A stretch of DNA of 64,000 nt from a virus, in the IMG/VR virus record IMGVR_UViG_3300013233_000235, positions 62,001 through 126,000 of that record; one strand, written 5' to 3'. Position 1 is the first letter of the stretch. The number at the start of each line of letters is the position of its first letter. Shown here piece after piece: positions 1 through 8,809 of the stretch. The notes under the pieces are model-generated. The model saw only the letters and a program-made list of their open reading frames with translations. It was not told the DNA's origin and did no database searches. The position numbers and the translations under genes were made by a program.

Positions 1-701
1 CTGTGGTATTGTCTCTTATCACCCATGATTGAAAGCTTACGCCATTTCGGTAGATGTTCCTCATTATAAATCTCATAGGCATCCGAATATGAATCCAACA
101 CCTCCCTAAAGGCACCACCCGTGGACCCACCGGTGTTGACGGCCAGGGATGCATTGATTACTAATGTGTTATACACAAACCCTTTTTCAGCCGATACACA
201 CATGTTACCAAAATGCCTCTTAGATGTGTTAGGCATGTTTTCCAATCCCGAGGCATGTTCTAGCATCACTCGCACGGTTATACGCTGGCGGCGCCAAAAC
301 CCCTTAATACCAATGGTGTTGGGGCCAATAAGGTAGACCTCCGATGTACCCTCGTGTGTGGGGTCACCTAAGGTGGAGGGCTCCAGGGTGTTATACCCGT
401 ATGAGGCGGACATAGCACTGGTTATATCACGGCCTTCCCTTAAGGATTTGGGGACTGTTATAGAGATGCCATGTTCGATATCCCTGGTGGGTAGCCCGAA
501 TAGATCGATGTCTTTGACAGTACCACTGACAACATTAATATCGGTCATGACAACCCCCCGAATCACATCTTCAACAACGCGGGACTCTACAGACGCCGCA
601 CCGTTATACATGGCCCCACCACTCAGATGGGCAGCGTGGATGAGGTCATTGGGGATTTCTCGGTATATTTTTTTTAATCCGTAACTAATGTGTGATTCCA
701 T
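1..701 (-). CDS. Hypothetical protein, 3' end outside the window
   Basis: An uninterrupted minus-strand frame runs from an ATG at 701-699 to the left window edge, giving 233 codons with no stop, so the C-terminus is missing. The start is supported by an AAAGGG Shine-Dalgarno seven bases upstream. The visible protein begins MESHISYGLKKIYREIP, is rich in beta-type hydrophobic stretches and Gly/Thr/Ser, and has no motif I recognise. It is transcribed divergently from phuZ and shares the 702-846 intergenic region with it. A virion structural role is possible but is only a guess. The frame is convincing because it is open along its whole length with a good ribosome site. Confidence 0.75.
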   Translation of the reverse strand, partial: MESHISYGLKKIYREIPNDLIHAAHLSGGAMYNGAASVESRVVEDVIRGVVMTDINVVSGTVKDIDLFGLPTRDIEHGISITVPKSLREGRDITSAMSASYGYNTLEPSTLGDPTHEGTSEVYLIGPNTIGIKGFWRRQRITVRVMLEHASGLENMPNTSKRHFGNMCVSAEKGFVYNTLVINASLAVNTGGSTGGAFREVLDSYSDAYEIYNEEHLPKWRKLSIMGDKRQYH

Positions 702-738
702 GGTGGCACCCTTTACTGTGTTCGGTGAATTGATAGGC

Positions 739-755
739 CTATATAACTACCATGA
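739..755 (+). promoter_or_regulatory. Putative early-type phage promoter upstream of phuZ
   Basis: CTATATAAC followed after four bases by ATGA. The same arrangement occurs before several other leading genes of the window. It lies about 92 bases upstream of the phuZ ATG. Function is inferred from recurrence and position only. Confidence 0.6.
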
Positions 756-846
756 TGGGTAACAACCCTTCATGCAGGCATACCATTTAAACATATGCCA
801 ATCTACATATTGTGCTTTTAGGCACACTACTTAATAGGAAAGTAAC

Positions 847-1902
847 ATGAACAAACATACATTGAGAATTTACGGCGGCGGCGGTGTTGGTGCAAACGCA
901 TTAATCCATGGGATCAACATCCCAGAGGAATTACAAAACGCTGGTGTGTTCCCACGAACACAGGCCGTGATCCTGGACACATCGGATGCCAACATCCGCG
1001 GCATGGAAGAACAGATGCTCGATCTGGGCATCACTGCGTTCCTTGTACCCGATGCACGCGGATTTGGTAAGGACCGCACAAAGGCGTACAAGGCTATTTC
1101 ACCCCACATTGCAACCATCCTGCAAGAGAATCCTGCTGGGGATTACAACATCGTGATCGGGGGAACCTCCGGTGCCAGCGGTAGCATCTTTGCCCACTTG
1201 CTGACAATGGAGCTGCTTAAACGGGGCGAGAACGTAGTGGTTATTCTTGTCGGCTCTATCGCATCAGCCATCGAGGCCGATAGCGCCAAGAAGGTGATTG
1301 AAGGTCTTCAGGGTGCCTGCGAGTCCAGCAAACGATCTTTGCCCTTCGTGTACTTAGAGAATGCCTCGTCACCTAATGAGGATATGCCATGGCAAATGCC
1401 CCAAGGCGATGCTGATAAAGAGATTGACCGCGTGGTTGGTTATCTGGCAATGATGACCTCTGGGAACCTGACGCGTTTGGATCATCGCGATGTGAGCAAC
1501 TTCTTACACCCTGACAAGGTTGTGAAGTCCGTGCCACCCCAGCTGACCCAACTTGTCGTTGGTAAAACCAACGACGACCATTGGTCGGAATACGTTGGTA
1601 AAACCATCACCACGATGTCCGCGCGACAATCGTCCGACACTGGGATACCGGCGTTGGAGAGCTTGTATGACACCGAGGGGTTTTATAAGCCAGAGATTCA
1701 CACTGGTAACAAGCTCAGTGACGCCCTCCCATCCACGGGGTTGGAAGATCTACTACTAGCCACCACAACTAAGGATGTGGCTGCGATCTACGAACACCTA
1801 ACCGAAGTGTGTGATACATATGAATCACACGCATCCAACCTTAGCAAAGCCAGTGCCATCTCATCATCATCCGATATGGGTGGGGATTGCATGGTCCTTT
1901 AA
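847..1902 (+). CDS. phuZ: PhuZ-like phage tubulin
   Basis: A tubulin/FtsZ-superfamily GTPase of 351 residues. Visible signatures: a glycine-rich first loop (G10-G13, VGAN), DTSDAN at 44-49 and GFGKDR at 72-77 (matching the PhuZ T2/T3 region), and the tubulin signature loop GGTSGASGS at 105-113. D188, D190 and D194 are candidates for the catalytic T7-loop acids. In phiKZ-like phages PhuZ forms dynamic filaments that centre and rotate the phage nucleus and carry capsids to it. The ATG has an AGGAAA ribosome site and an early-type promoter upstream, so the gene is probably monocistronic or leads the next small genes. The C-terminal tail has only two Asp residues, less acidic than I would expect for PhuZ. 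Confidence 0.85.
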   Translation: MNKHTLRIYGGGGVGANALIHGINIPEELQNAGVFPRTQAVILDTSDANIRGMEEQMLDLGITAFLVPDARGFGKDRTKAYKAISPHIATILQENPAGDYNIVIGGTSGASGSIFAHLLTMELLKRGENVVVILVGSIASAIEADSAKKVIEGLQGACESSKRSLPFVYLENASSPNEDMPWQMPQGDADKEIDRVVGYLAMMTSGNLTRLDHRDVSNFLHPDKVVKSVPPQLTQLVVGKTNDDHWSEYVGKTITTMSARQSSDTGIPALESLYDTEGFYKPEIHTGNKLSDALPSTGLEDLLLATTTKDVAAIYEHLTEVCDTYESHASNLSKASAISSSSDMGGDCMVL

Positions 1903-1908
1903 TAAATC

Positions 1909-1936
1909 GTACGGCGGGCGCTGATGCCCGCCGTAC
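1909..1936 (+). terminator. Strong hairpin after phuZ, no U-tract
   Basis: A perfect 11-bp stem (GTACGGCGGGC at 1909-1919 with its complement at 1926-1936) encloses a six-base loop. No T-run follows on either strand, so it may be an mRNA 3'-stabilising or processing stem rather than a simple intrinsic terminator. Confidence 0.5.
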
Positions 1937-1951
1937 AACATCGGAGGTAGC

Positions 1952-2410
1952 ATGACCACAAGTTTCATAATACCTATTAGTGGGAGGGATCTGCGAATAG
2001 CAATCCAAGCCACAAACAGGGAAATAGCCAATCCTAATTTTTTAACTACGTACCCAGTTTCCACCGAGGGTGGGGATGCGGTAGGGATTATATCGTACAT
2101 GGCCGGCGAGTTATTCTCAGCGTTATCCGGGTTAACCCACTTACCGGCACTACACGCTGTCGGTAAGGATACGCTTATCAACGTGGGTTTTTGGGTAAAC
2201 CCACTCGTATACAACTGGTACGATGTCGCTATAGATCGGCCAGCCATAAGGCGGTACCTAGCCCCCAATGGGCCCATACACGGTAGCGTGTCTACAGATT
2301 TGATGATGTCCGGGGGACTGCGAATAAACATTGTCACGGAAGGGGATACACATGGGGTTCATAGTCTCGCTAACGGTCTACGGAAGATCCCTAAGATCGG
2401 AGCTGTATGA
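1952..2410 (+). CDS. Hypothetical protein
   Basis: 152 residues, ATG preceded by GGAGG four bases upstream. First gene of a chain of seven small overlapping genes up to 5351 that are probably co-transcribed. No recognised domain; moderately hydrophobic with no clear membrane segment. Its 3' end overlaps the next gene by 59 bases, a long overlap for this phage. The function is unknown. Confidence 0.7.
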   Translation: MTTSFIIPISGRDLRIAIQATNREIANPNFLTTYPVSTEGGDAVGIISYMAGELFSALSGLTHLPALHAVGKDTLINVGFWVNPLVYNWYDVAIDRPAIRRYLAPNGPIHGSVSTDLMMSGGLRINIVTEGDTHGVHSLANGLRKIPKIGAV

Positions 2411-2915
2411 GATGTGCATAGACGCCGCTGGATGCACCCACTTGGAGGCGATGGCTATCGCCAACACCTTTCCATTACACGAAGCGATAGAAGCTTGCGC
2501 AAAGGATTTATGTGATAAACCGCTATACGACAGTATACAAGCGGGCTCACAAGACCACCTAAGACATGTCGTTGAGAAGGCAATTGACGATATGGTTTAT
2601 GGTGACCGTATGGGTGGTAGAGTAAAAATATCCGTGGCGGTATCCCTGGCCATGGATACTAAGGCCGCAGCCGAAGGGTTGCTATTCGGCATTGTTGACT
2701 CTAGGACCATCTGTGACTTAACCGGTAGGTTCAATGCGTACTTCTTTGATGACCGCTATGTGCCCGGGGAACACTACAACATGTTAAACGCGGCCGTACG
2801 TGGGCATGAGATGCGTATCACCGATGATGGGGACTACCGCATTTGGGATTGGATGCGCACCAATGGGAGGGGTTATGACAGCAGATGTGCGACATGGCAT
2901 TATACCCGCCGGTAA
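2352..2915 (+). CDS. Hypothetical protein
   Basis: 187 residues when started at the ATG at 2352, chosen because GGAAGGGG lies about eight bases upstream; an in-frame ATG at 2331 lacks such a site. The protein is predominantly helical with acidic stretches, including YFFDDRYVPGEHYN near residue 140. No family recognised. It overlaps both its upstream neighbour (59 bases) and its downstream neighbour (41 bases), consistent with translational coupling. Confidence 0.65.
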   Translation: MGFIVSLTVYGRSLRSELYEMCIDAAGCTHLEAMAIANTFPLHEAIEACAKDLCDKPLYDSIQAGSQDHLRHVVEKAIDDMVYGDRMGGRVKISVAVSLAMDTKAAAEGLLFGIVDSRTICDLTGRFNAYFFDDRYVPGEHYNMLNAAVRGHEMRITDDGDYRIWDWMRTNGRGYDSRCATWHYTRR

Positions 2916-3294
2916 GCTGGTTACAAATGTTAGGGCCCACCTAGATACACTAGGCCCACAGACCGTACAGATGGATACCGGGGAGGTAATAATGGAGGCG
3001 GTGGCATTGTCCATAGGTGGGGTCTCTGTGGAACCCGAGTACTTCGATGGTATGATGGACGAGTTCGGCATACCACCGGCTGTATACATGCCCATCTATG
3101 ATGTTATAATCGACATCGTGGATGCCGAGGTGATATCCAGGGCTAGGGATTTATTACCAGGTTACGACGAGATACATGTCGAGAACCGTGGTGATAACAC
3201 CATGATGCTATCCGCATGGATATCCGATGGGGATGATACCGGTAACTATCTGGATTACAACGGCGAGGCGGTGGATTGGAGGGATGGTGTATGA
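2875..3294 (+). CDS. Hypothetical acidic protein
   Basis: 139 residues from the ATG at 2875, which has a GGGAGGGG ribosome site; a longer in-frame start at 2800 has none. The protein is acidic with many Met and Asp residues (for example DGMMDEFGIPPAVYMP). No known motif. The stop overlaps the next start in an ATGA arrangement, indicating translational coupling within the small-gene operon. Confidence 0.65.
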   Translation: MTADVRHGIIPAGKLVTNVRAHLDTLGPQTVQMDTGEVIMEAVALSIGGVSVEPEYFDGMMDEFGIPPAVYMPIYDVIIDIVDAEVISRARDLLPGYDEIHVENRGDNTMMLSAWISDGDDTGNYLDYNGEAVDWRDGV

Positions 3295-3638
3295 GAACAC
3301 AACCTGTTATCACGGTAATATCGGATGCCGATAAGCTGATAATACCACAGTTCGGTTTCCCACACCTTCTTGCTAATACCCCCGAAAGACTTCTCTGCAA
3401 GCTTGACGAGCTATGTGGGGACCTGTTATCCAACCCTGAAAGCCTTATGGAAACGGCTGTGGATTTGCTTGGTGCTGAACTTGGTAAAGATCCGCAGCTT
3501 GACGAGTTGGCCGATGGGTTGTTAGCTGCGTTTACATACCCACCGCGTTTACCATGGTCGTATGAGGAGGTGGAGGACTACCTGATGGCGACTAGGTGGG
3601 GCAATCACCACCTACTGGTGTGGGTAGACCCCCCGTGA
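3291..3638 (+). CDS. Hypothetical protein
   Basis: 115 residues from ATG 3291, in an ATGA overlap with the stop of the preceding gene and with GGAGGGATG just upstream; the in-frame ATG at 3276 lies inside that ribosome site region and is less likely. Leucine-rich, helical and acidic in the middle. No family recognised. Confidence 0.65.
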   Translation: MRTQPVITVISDADKLIIPQFGFPHLLANTPERLLCKLDELCGDLLSNPESLMETAVDLLGAELGKDPQLDELADGLLAAFTYPPRLPWSYEEVEDYLMATRWGNHHLLVWVDPP

Positions 3639-4048
3639 CAGATGTAAACAGAGTTATATACCACCAGCGGGGTTTGCGTAAGATAGTGAGAGAGTATGGG
3701 GTCGAAGTCGAGACATATGTGGATCTACTTGAGGCTGCCTACTTTTACCTGCTGGTTAGTGAGGGGGGTCATGGGGGACTAGACTCCGTCATAGACTATA
3801 TCGAGGAGAACGTACCGCCAGCATTGTTAAACACACTCGATAGTGCATTGGGTGCACTTCTTATCGCGTATAACACATACGTACACCCCACCGAGATACC
3901 ATTTACAATGGTTGAACTGGAGATATATGGCTCGGTGACAGTGAACCTGTTAGGATCGATCACGGTGACATGCCCTAGCGGTGCCCGCACAGGCGTCACA
4001 GTACACAACCCATTCGGGAATTACCCCGAGTTTTTAGAGGACGAATAA
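3635..4048 (+). CDS. Hypothetical protein
   Basis: 137 residues if translation starts at the GTG at 3635, which forms a GTGA overlap with the previous stop, a junction used repeatedly here. An in-frame ATG at 3596 would add 13 residues; the ribosome site is weak for both, so the exact start is uncertain. The first half is helical, the second beta-rich. Unknown function. Confidence 0.6.
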   Translation: MTDVNRVIYHQRGLRKIVREYGVEVETYVDLLEAAYFYLLVSEGGHGGLDSVIDYIEENVPPALLNTLDSALGALLIAYNTYVHPTEIPFTMVELEIYGSVTVNLLGSITVTCPSGARTGVTVHNPFGNYPEFLEDE

Positions 4049-4458
4049 TGGTAGATTTCAAACCCGGGGACTACGTCAGCTTTAGTACGTATTACCCAAT
4101 ACGGGGAATCAGCAACTTTGTAGGCAAGGTACGGGCGACCCTAAGTAGCGAGTATTTGGCACCCACCAGTACCGCGCCAACCGATCATGTTAACGTGTAC
4201 CGCACGTTACCAGAGTCCATCAAACTGCTCACCAAAGATGATTGGGAAAGTTATGACTACGCCGCTATAGCTCTTCCAGACGGCAACGTGGTGCATATAG
4301 GCATCCCCTGGATTGTAGAGGCATCATTGTCGCTCAATAGTACCAGGTTTTTAGATGTACATATTGGCCCATTTAGCGATGCCGATGAGCTTGCTGTTAT
4401 AAACCTGCTAACATTAGCGGGATACCCTGTATTAAGTAGTAAAATAGGAGTCGAGTAA
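4048..4458 (+). CDS. Hypothetical protein, possible SH3-like barrel
   Basis: 136 residues, start in a TAATG overlap with the previous stop and GAGGA upstream. The N-terminal stretch FKPGDYVSFSTYY followed by a short strand GKVRATL resembles the opening of small SH3-like barrels, a weak structural impression. The rest is beta-rich with no catalytic signature. Confidence 0.6.
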   Translation: MVDFKPGDYVSFSTYYPIRGISNFVGKVRATLSSEYLAPTSTAPTDHVNVYRTLPESIKLLTKDDWESYDYAAIALPDGNVVHIGIPWIVEASLSLNSTRFLDVHIGPFSDADELAVINLLTLAGYPVLSSKIGVE

Positions 4459-5351
4459 TGAGCCGAGAATACACGTTCGCAGGTACCCCGGTTGCCGCAC
4501 TTAACGGCCCCCAGAGGTTGTCAGATGTGGTAGCCACATTTGCGCAGGTTGCCACACTAAATGTGGAAGTGGGCCCCGTGGAAACATCGGGCCAGTGTGA
4601 TTCAGCACTGACGGTGTTATATAAGACCCCGGTTGCTGGTAACCCCACTGGTCTAATTATGCGCCACCGGTATAGAAGTGGGAAAGGCGAAGATAAATTC
4701 CCACCAATCGCGGTATCGGATTGCGGTAATGCGGTAATACGCTTAAAACCATCGGGTAACTTTGGACTTAAGATGTACCTGATGATCGGAGGCAAATTCC
4801 AAAATATCGCATACACCCACCCCAACCCCCGTGGTGTTCAGGTTACGCCGGATATGCTTGAGAGCTTAGTATCCGCCGCTGTATACAACTTTAACCAGCA
4901 TATGGTGGATACCACCGCCTACATCTATGGTGAAACACTACCATACGACGCAACCAGTCAGATGGCATGGATAACTGTTAAAAGATCGCCACCCAAGGTG
5001 TCCAATGGTAACATTGACAAGTCGTCAGTGTACACATTGACATCCCCCGATGGCACGCTATTAACAAGGCCTGAAAGACTACTACAGTCAGAAGAGCGGC
5101 ATTTCAAAGTAGTCGATGGCCTGCTGTGCTATATCACCTTATTCTCCAACAATGGGTCAGGTGTGCAGCGCGGTGTACGACTCACGACGCGCCGTGTGAT
5201 GGACAAGCCCGCAGGCTACACCGGTGGCGATCTTACCAGCTCGTGCACCACCTGCATGGGTAGTGATAGCCTTATGACCACCGCCTGGGAGTATAAATCC
5301 ATGCAAGCCCATAAGGCCATGGACAAACTTTGCCACGAGCACTTCATGTAA
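4458..5351 (+). CDS. Hypothetical protein, last of small-gene operon
   Basis: 297 residues, start in a TAATG overlap with the previous stop and GGAGTCGAGTA upstream. Mostly beta-strand and loop content, Cys/His-containing C-terminus (SSCTTCMGSD around residue 260 and a final HEH), which could bind a metal but has no complete known pattern. Followed by an intrinsic terminator that closes the operon begun at 1952. Confidence 0.7.
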   Translation: MSREYTFAGTPVAALNGPQRLSDVVATFAQVATLNVEVGPVETSGQCDSALTVLYKTPVAGNPTGLIMRHRYRSGKGEDKFPPIAVSDCGNAVIRLKPSGNFGLKMYLMIGGKFQNIAYTHPNPRGVQVTPDMLESLVSAAVYNFNQHMVDTTAYIYGETLPYDATSQMAWITVKRSPPKVSNGNIDKSSVYTLTSPDGTLLTRPERLLQSEERHFKVVDGLLCYITLFSNNGSGVQRGVRLTTRRVMDKPAGYTGGDLTSSCTTCMGSDSLMTTAWEYKSMQAHKAMDKLCHEHFM

Positions 5352-5352
5352 T

Positions 5353-5387
5353 AAAAATCCCTAGCCTAGTGCTGGGGATTTTTTTTT
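5353..5387 (+). terminator. Intrinsic terminator
   Basis: AAATCCCTAGC pairs with GCTGGGGATTT (one T-G pair) and is followed by nine T residues. It ends the small-gene operon just before the DNA polymerase gene. Confidence 0.8.
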
Positions 5388-5427
5388 GCCCTAACCTGCA
5401 TATAGTAGGCGACTATAGGAGATCACC

Positions 5428-7533
5428 GTGCGCAACCCATTCAAAAAGGTACTTAAGAAATATACACGCGATTTAGATATTATTGGCAACTACGCCAAAG
5501 CTATGGCCAAAGTGCTATCCATATCAACTGGTACGGACTATGATAAGGCCCTAGCCTTTGTAAAATCCGAGATGCACCCAAAAGAGCCACGCATACGTGC
5601 GCTGGTAAAAACCCCAGGCGGAGATAGGGAGAAGCGGATAATCAAGCTGACCCCATTGCTGACATCCACTATGCATAAGAATCGGTACCTCAGTCCATCC
5701 GGCGTGGTATATGAGAACCCCGAGGTGGACCTGGCCCCTCTTGCTGAGTTCCAAGAATTAGGTATGGCGAATCGTAGTAAGGCTAAAGCTAAGAAGTTTG
5801 AAGCGCTGATGGCTGGCGATGCCGATGGCGAGCTGTTCTACGATAACACGCAACAGGGTATTAAGGTAAAGATCAACACCGTATCCGGTGCATGTGATTC
5901 AGCGTTTAACCCTTTGTACAACCCCTCCGGACACACCACCTTATCCAGTAATGGTAGGGTGGTAACCAGCTATTCCAATGCGACCGTGTCAAGAATGCTC
6001 ATGGGTAACAGGCATTATTTGTCCGCAGACATCTTGATAGCTGACATAGTCACATCGTTATCAGCGGTGGATATCGAGGCATCAAACCTGGTGGTGAGTA
6101 GCCGTGGCCTATATGTCCCATCGGCACTGGAATTAGCGGATGTGTTAATCACATGTCTGCGCAGGTATGATAGATCGCCGGCGGGGGCACAGAAGGCCCG
6201 TGAATTTATATTCGCGCTAACACCGGAGCAGCGCGCCGTAGCAGCATACACCGCAGACCTACACACTCTGAATAGATTCAACCCAGTGTTTACAAAGGGT
6301 TTGATAACGAGCCTAGCATTTCCTGAGGATATGCCACAGGAGGTGGCCGACGCCGAATTCGAAAACGCATCGGCTGAGATGGTCATCCATATGGGATTGG
6401 CCAACTATGAAGAGACCCGTGGTGTAAAGATATCCACTGCGAAAGAAAAAAAGCCAGAGGTGTACAAGCATCTATCCCAGACCGCTGCATCTACGGCGGC
6501 GGCAGTTGTGTCCAATGCTGATGTGTTTGAAACGTGGTTCACCACGGATTACATGAATCCCAATATTTATGATTACACCGAGAGTCTGCGTATAGGCTTA
6601 CCACTATCCGATACAGATAGTACCGTGTACTCAGTAGAAGAGTGGGTTATAAACTACTTTGGGGCTAACCGCTTCGATCAAGCCGGCGTGGCAGTGGCAT
6701 CAAGTATGTCATACCTGTTCAGTAGTTACCTAACACATGTGCTCATAAACCTGTCAAAGCAGTTGGGTGTTGTGGACAGACACCTGGAACTACTAGCCAT
6801 GAAGGGGGAATTTTACATACCAGCGTTGGCTGTGCCTCTGGCAACCAAACACTACTTCATGTATATCGCAGCGTGTGAGGGTAATGTGTATAACGAGTAT
6901 GACTTCGAAGCCAAAGGGGTTAACCTAAAGAACTCACGATTACCTGAGAAGGTTATCAATGAACTTAATGACTACATGAAGTATGTGCTGGATGTGGCTA
7001 TGGATAAACATGGCGTTGATATGCGAACACTGCTGGCCAAACCCGTGGAAGTGGCTAAGAATGTTGTGAATACCACCGATGCTGGAGACCCATCGTTCTC
7101 AGCCACAATCACCGTGCAGCATGCGGACAGCTATAAGGGTGATAACAACCCTACTTACAAGCAACATTTGTTTTGGAAGACCGCGTTCTCAGATGACTAC
7201 GGTTATGAAGAGCCACCGTATATCGCGTATAAACTCCCAGTCAAATTGACTAAAAAGAGCGAGGTTGTGGATTTTTTGAATGGGTGTGAGCCTGAGTTCA
7301 GAGCCAAGTTTGAAAGGGCTATGGAGCTTACAGGGAAGGTCAAGTTTACCAATATACACATACCGGCAACTTGCCTTAAAGAGGGGAGGGTGCCAACGGA
7401 ATTGATACCCATAATTGACAGTAAGCGGACAGAGGCCACCGTAACTACGGGGTTTCTTATCGCTCTTGAGACGTGCGGGGTGTTTAGACGTAACAAGCAT
7501 AAAACTAGGCGGTTATCGGAGGAGCGTATTTAG
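5428..7533 (+). CDS. Family B DNA polymerase, C-terminal half (motifs B and C)
   Basis: 701 residues from a GTG start with ATAGGAG upstream. It carries the polymerase motifs that the minus-strand gene at 36641-38308 lacks. Motif B is seen as QQGIKVKINTVSG, with K146, N150 and G154 matching K-x3-N-S-x-Y-G (Ser to Thr, Tyr to Ser). Motif C is LSDTDS at 393-398, giving catalytic D395 and D397. Further on, KGVNLKNSR at 496-504 matches the conserved KG-V/R region before the thumb. No exonuclease or motif A is present. I infer that this chain assembles with the other half to form the replicative polymerase inside the phage nucleus. The stop codon overlaps that of the convergent gene, with no terminator between. 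Confidence 0.85.
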   Translation: MRNPFKKVLKKYTRDLDIIGNYAKAMAKVLSISTGTDYDKALAFVKSEMHPKEPRIRALVKTPGGDREKRIIKLTPLLTSTMHKNRYLSPSGVVYENPEVDLAPLAEFQELGMANRSKAKAKKFEALMAGDADGELFYDNTQQGIKVKINTVSGACDSAFNPLYNPSGHTTLSSNGRVVTSYSNATVSRMLMGNRHYLSADILIADIVTSLSAVDIEASNLVVSSRGLYVPSALELADVLITCLRRYDRSPAGAQKAREFIFALTPEQRAVAAYTADLHTLNRFNPVFTKGLITSLAFPEDMPQEVADAEFENASAEMVIHMGLANYEETRGVKISTAKEKKPEVYKHLSQTAASTAAAVVSNADVFETWFTTDYMNPNIYDYTESLRIGLPLSDTDSTVYSVEEWVINYFGANRFDQAGVAVASSMSYLFSSYLTHVLINLSKQLGVVDRHLELLAMKGEFYIPALAVPLATKHYFMYIAACEGNVYNEYDFEAKGVNLKNSRLPEKVINELNDYMKYVLDVAMDKHGVDMRTLLAKPVEVAKNVVNTTDAGDPSFSATITVQHADSYKGDNNPTYKQHLFWKTAFSDDYGYEEPPYIAYKLPVKLTKKSEVVDFLNGCEPEFRAKFERAMELTGKVKFTNIHIPATCLKEGRVPTELIPIIDSKRTEATVTTGFLIALETCGVFRRNKHKTRRLSEERI

Positions 7534-8612
7534 AAGTCTTCTAAGGCGTTCTTTATCTCGAACCACTTGTCGGCTAGAGTGTCCGCCATTAGACCGTCCG
7601 GGTACTTATCCCATAGCCGGTTACTTCGAATGCTACGTGTGACTCGGCGTAACTCGGGGTGGATGACGGCCAGCTCGGCGTTAAACATGGTCCTGTATAG
7701 GAGCGCATTCACCAGCGGTATGCTGGCTGCAAATAGTATCGGGTAATTCGCATGGGTTTGCACCACCTGTACGTACGGGTACACATCCCGCTGCTCACCA
7801 CCGGATACCATCGGTATAGCTGACAAATATTCATACGGGCCTATATTGGATTCGTTTAATGGCTTCAGCACAGATGCCACATGTTTGCCTATATCGGGTA
7901 ATTTGTCGGCCATTACAAACGGGCGAGGATATTTGTGGTCGCAGCCGTGTGATGCACCGAGTGCGTTTAATCGGATGACACAGTCAAGCTGTGTGGCCAA
8001 CATCCCTGGGATAAGATGTTTAGATACAAAATCTGCGATGGTGTGCTTTTCCCCACTGGGGCGTAGTGCATTTTCTGCTGACCAGTACTTATACATAATG
8101 CCGAGTTCTTCCATACACACGCTGACCACGCTATGCAACCCGCTTGTGGATTTGTCTTTGGCCGACATTGGTAAAGCCCACATGGGTAGGTCGTAAGGCT
8201 GGTGCACGACTCGTAACGGCGTTAAGTCTACCCAGTTATCTGTGTCGACATCGTTGGCATCAACCAGCGAAAAATCGTGACACCGCATTAAGTAACAATC
8301 CGTATCCGCATAAAACAGCCCTGGATAAGTTGGATAGGCCTGCACGGTTGTGGATATCTTAACCTGGTGGCATAGTCTATCCCCATACTCGCGGTAATAG
8401 GAGTACACATCTATATCGTTGACATCTCTGGACGCCCCCATCGCGTGCAACAACCGCACAACCGGATGCGACCCAATCATCGCCCCAGCGTAATACCTTG
8501 CGTAATTACGTATAGATCTAACGTCGCGACGCAATAGCGTCATGGACCTATCGATGTGTATACTACCAACTTTGGACTTACCCACTTTAGGATCAACTAT
8601 TAACCGATGCAT
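7530..8612 (-). CDS. Hypothetical protein with acidic transferase-like motifs
   Basis: 360 residues; AAGGTACC precedes the ATG. Two acidic clusters stand out. Around residues 43-69, GAMIGSHPVVRLLHAMGASRDVNDIDV resembles a nucleotidyltransferase core (G-S, then D-x-D at D66/D68). Around 98-110, GLFYADTDCYLM resembles a DxD motif of glycosyltransferases or motif C of DNA polymerases. Neither match is complete, so a nucleotidyl- or glycosyl-transferase activity is only a suggestion. The gene converges on the DNA polymerase gene; the two stop codons share bases (TTAG at 7530-7533). The opposite-strand frames inside it are short and lack ribosome sites. Confidence 0.75.
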   Translation of the reverse strand: MHRLIVDPKVGKSKVGSIHIDRSMTLLRRDVRSIRNYARYYAGAMIGSHPVVRLLHAMGASRDVNDIDVYSYYREYGDRLCHQVKISTTVQAYPTYPGLFYADTDCYLMRCHDFSLVDANDVDTDNWVDLTPLRVVHQPYDLPMWALPMSAKDKSTSGLHSVVSVCMEELGIMYKYWSAENALRPSGEKHTIADFVSKHLIPGMLATQLDCVIRLNALGASHGCDHKYPRPFVMADKLPDIGKHVASVLKPLNESNIGPYEYLSAIPMVSGGEQRDVYPYVQVVQTHANYPILFAASIPLVNALLYRTMFNAELAVIHPELRRVTRSIRSNRLWDKYPDGLMADTLADKWFEIKNALEDF

Positions 8613-8739
8613 TTCGAGGTACCTTAAAAAGTAGACATGGTTCTATATGTATGAGCATTAACACTAATAACATTTTAGTGATAATGCGCCAAGGCGTATT
8701 TATCTATAAGATGTTTCTGGTTTCACCAACTGGTTAAAC

Positions 8740-8756
8740 CTATATAACCCTAATGA
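8740..8756 (+). promoter_or_regulatory. Putative early-type promoter of the shell gene
   Basis: CTATATAAC, four bases, ATGA, about 54 bases before the shell protein start. The rest of the 8613-8809 gap is AT-rich and holds no gene that I can see. Confidence 0.65.
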
Positions 8757-8809
8757 TAATGCACAAGCTTTATCATAACGGGGATTGCACCCCACCTAAG
8801 GAGTCATAA

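Noticed and set aside
121-684. Two plus-strand frames (71 and 108 residues)
   Set aside because: They lie opposite a fully open minus-strand frame with a good ribosome site and have no ribosome sites themselves.
8282-8310. YADTD in the minus-strand protein at 7530-8612 read as DNA polymerase motif C
   Set aside because: No motif A or B is present, and motif C is already supplied by the gene at 5428-7533.
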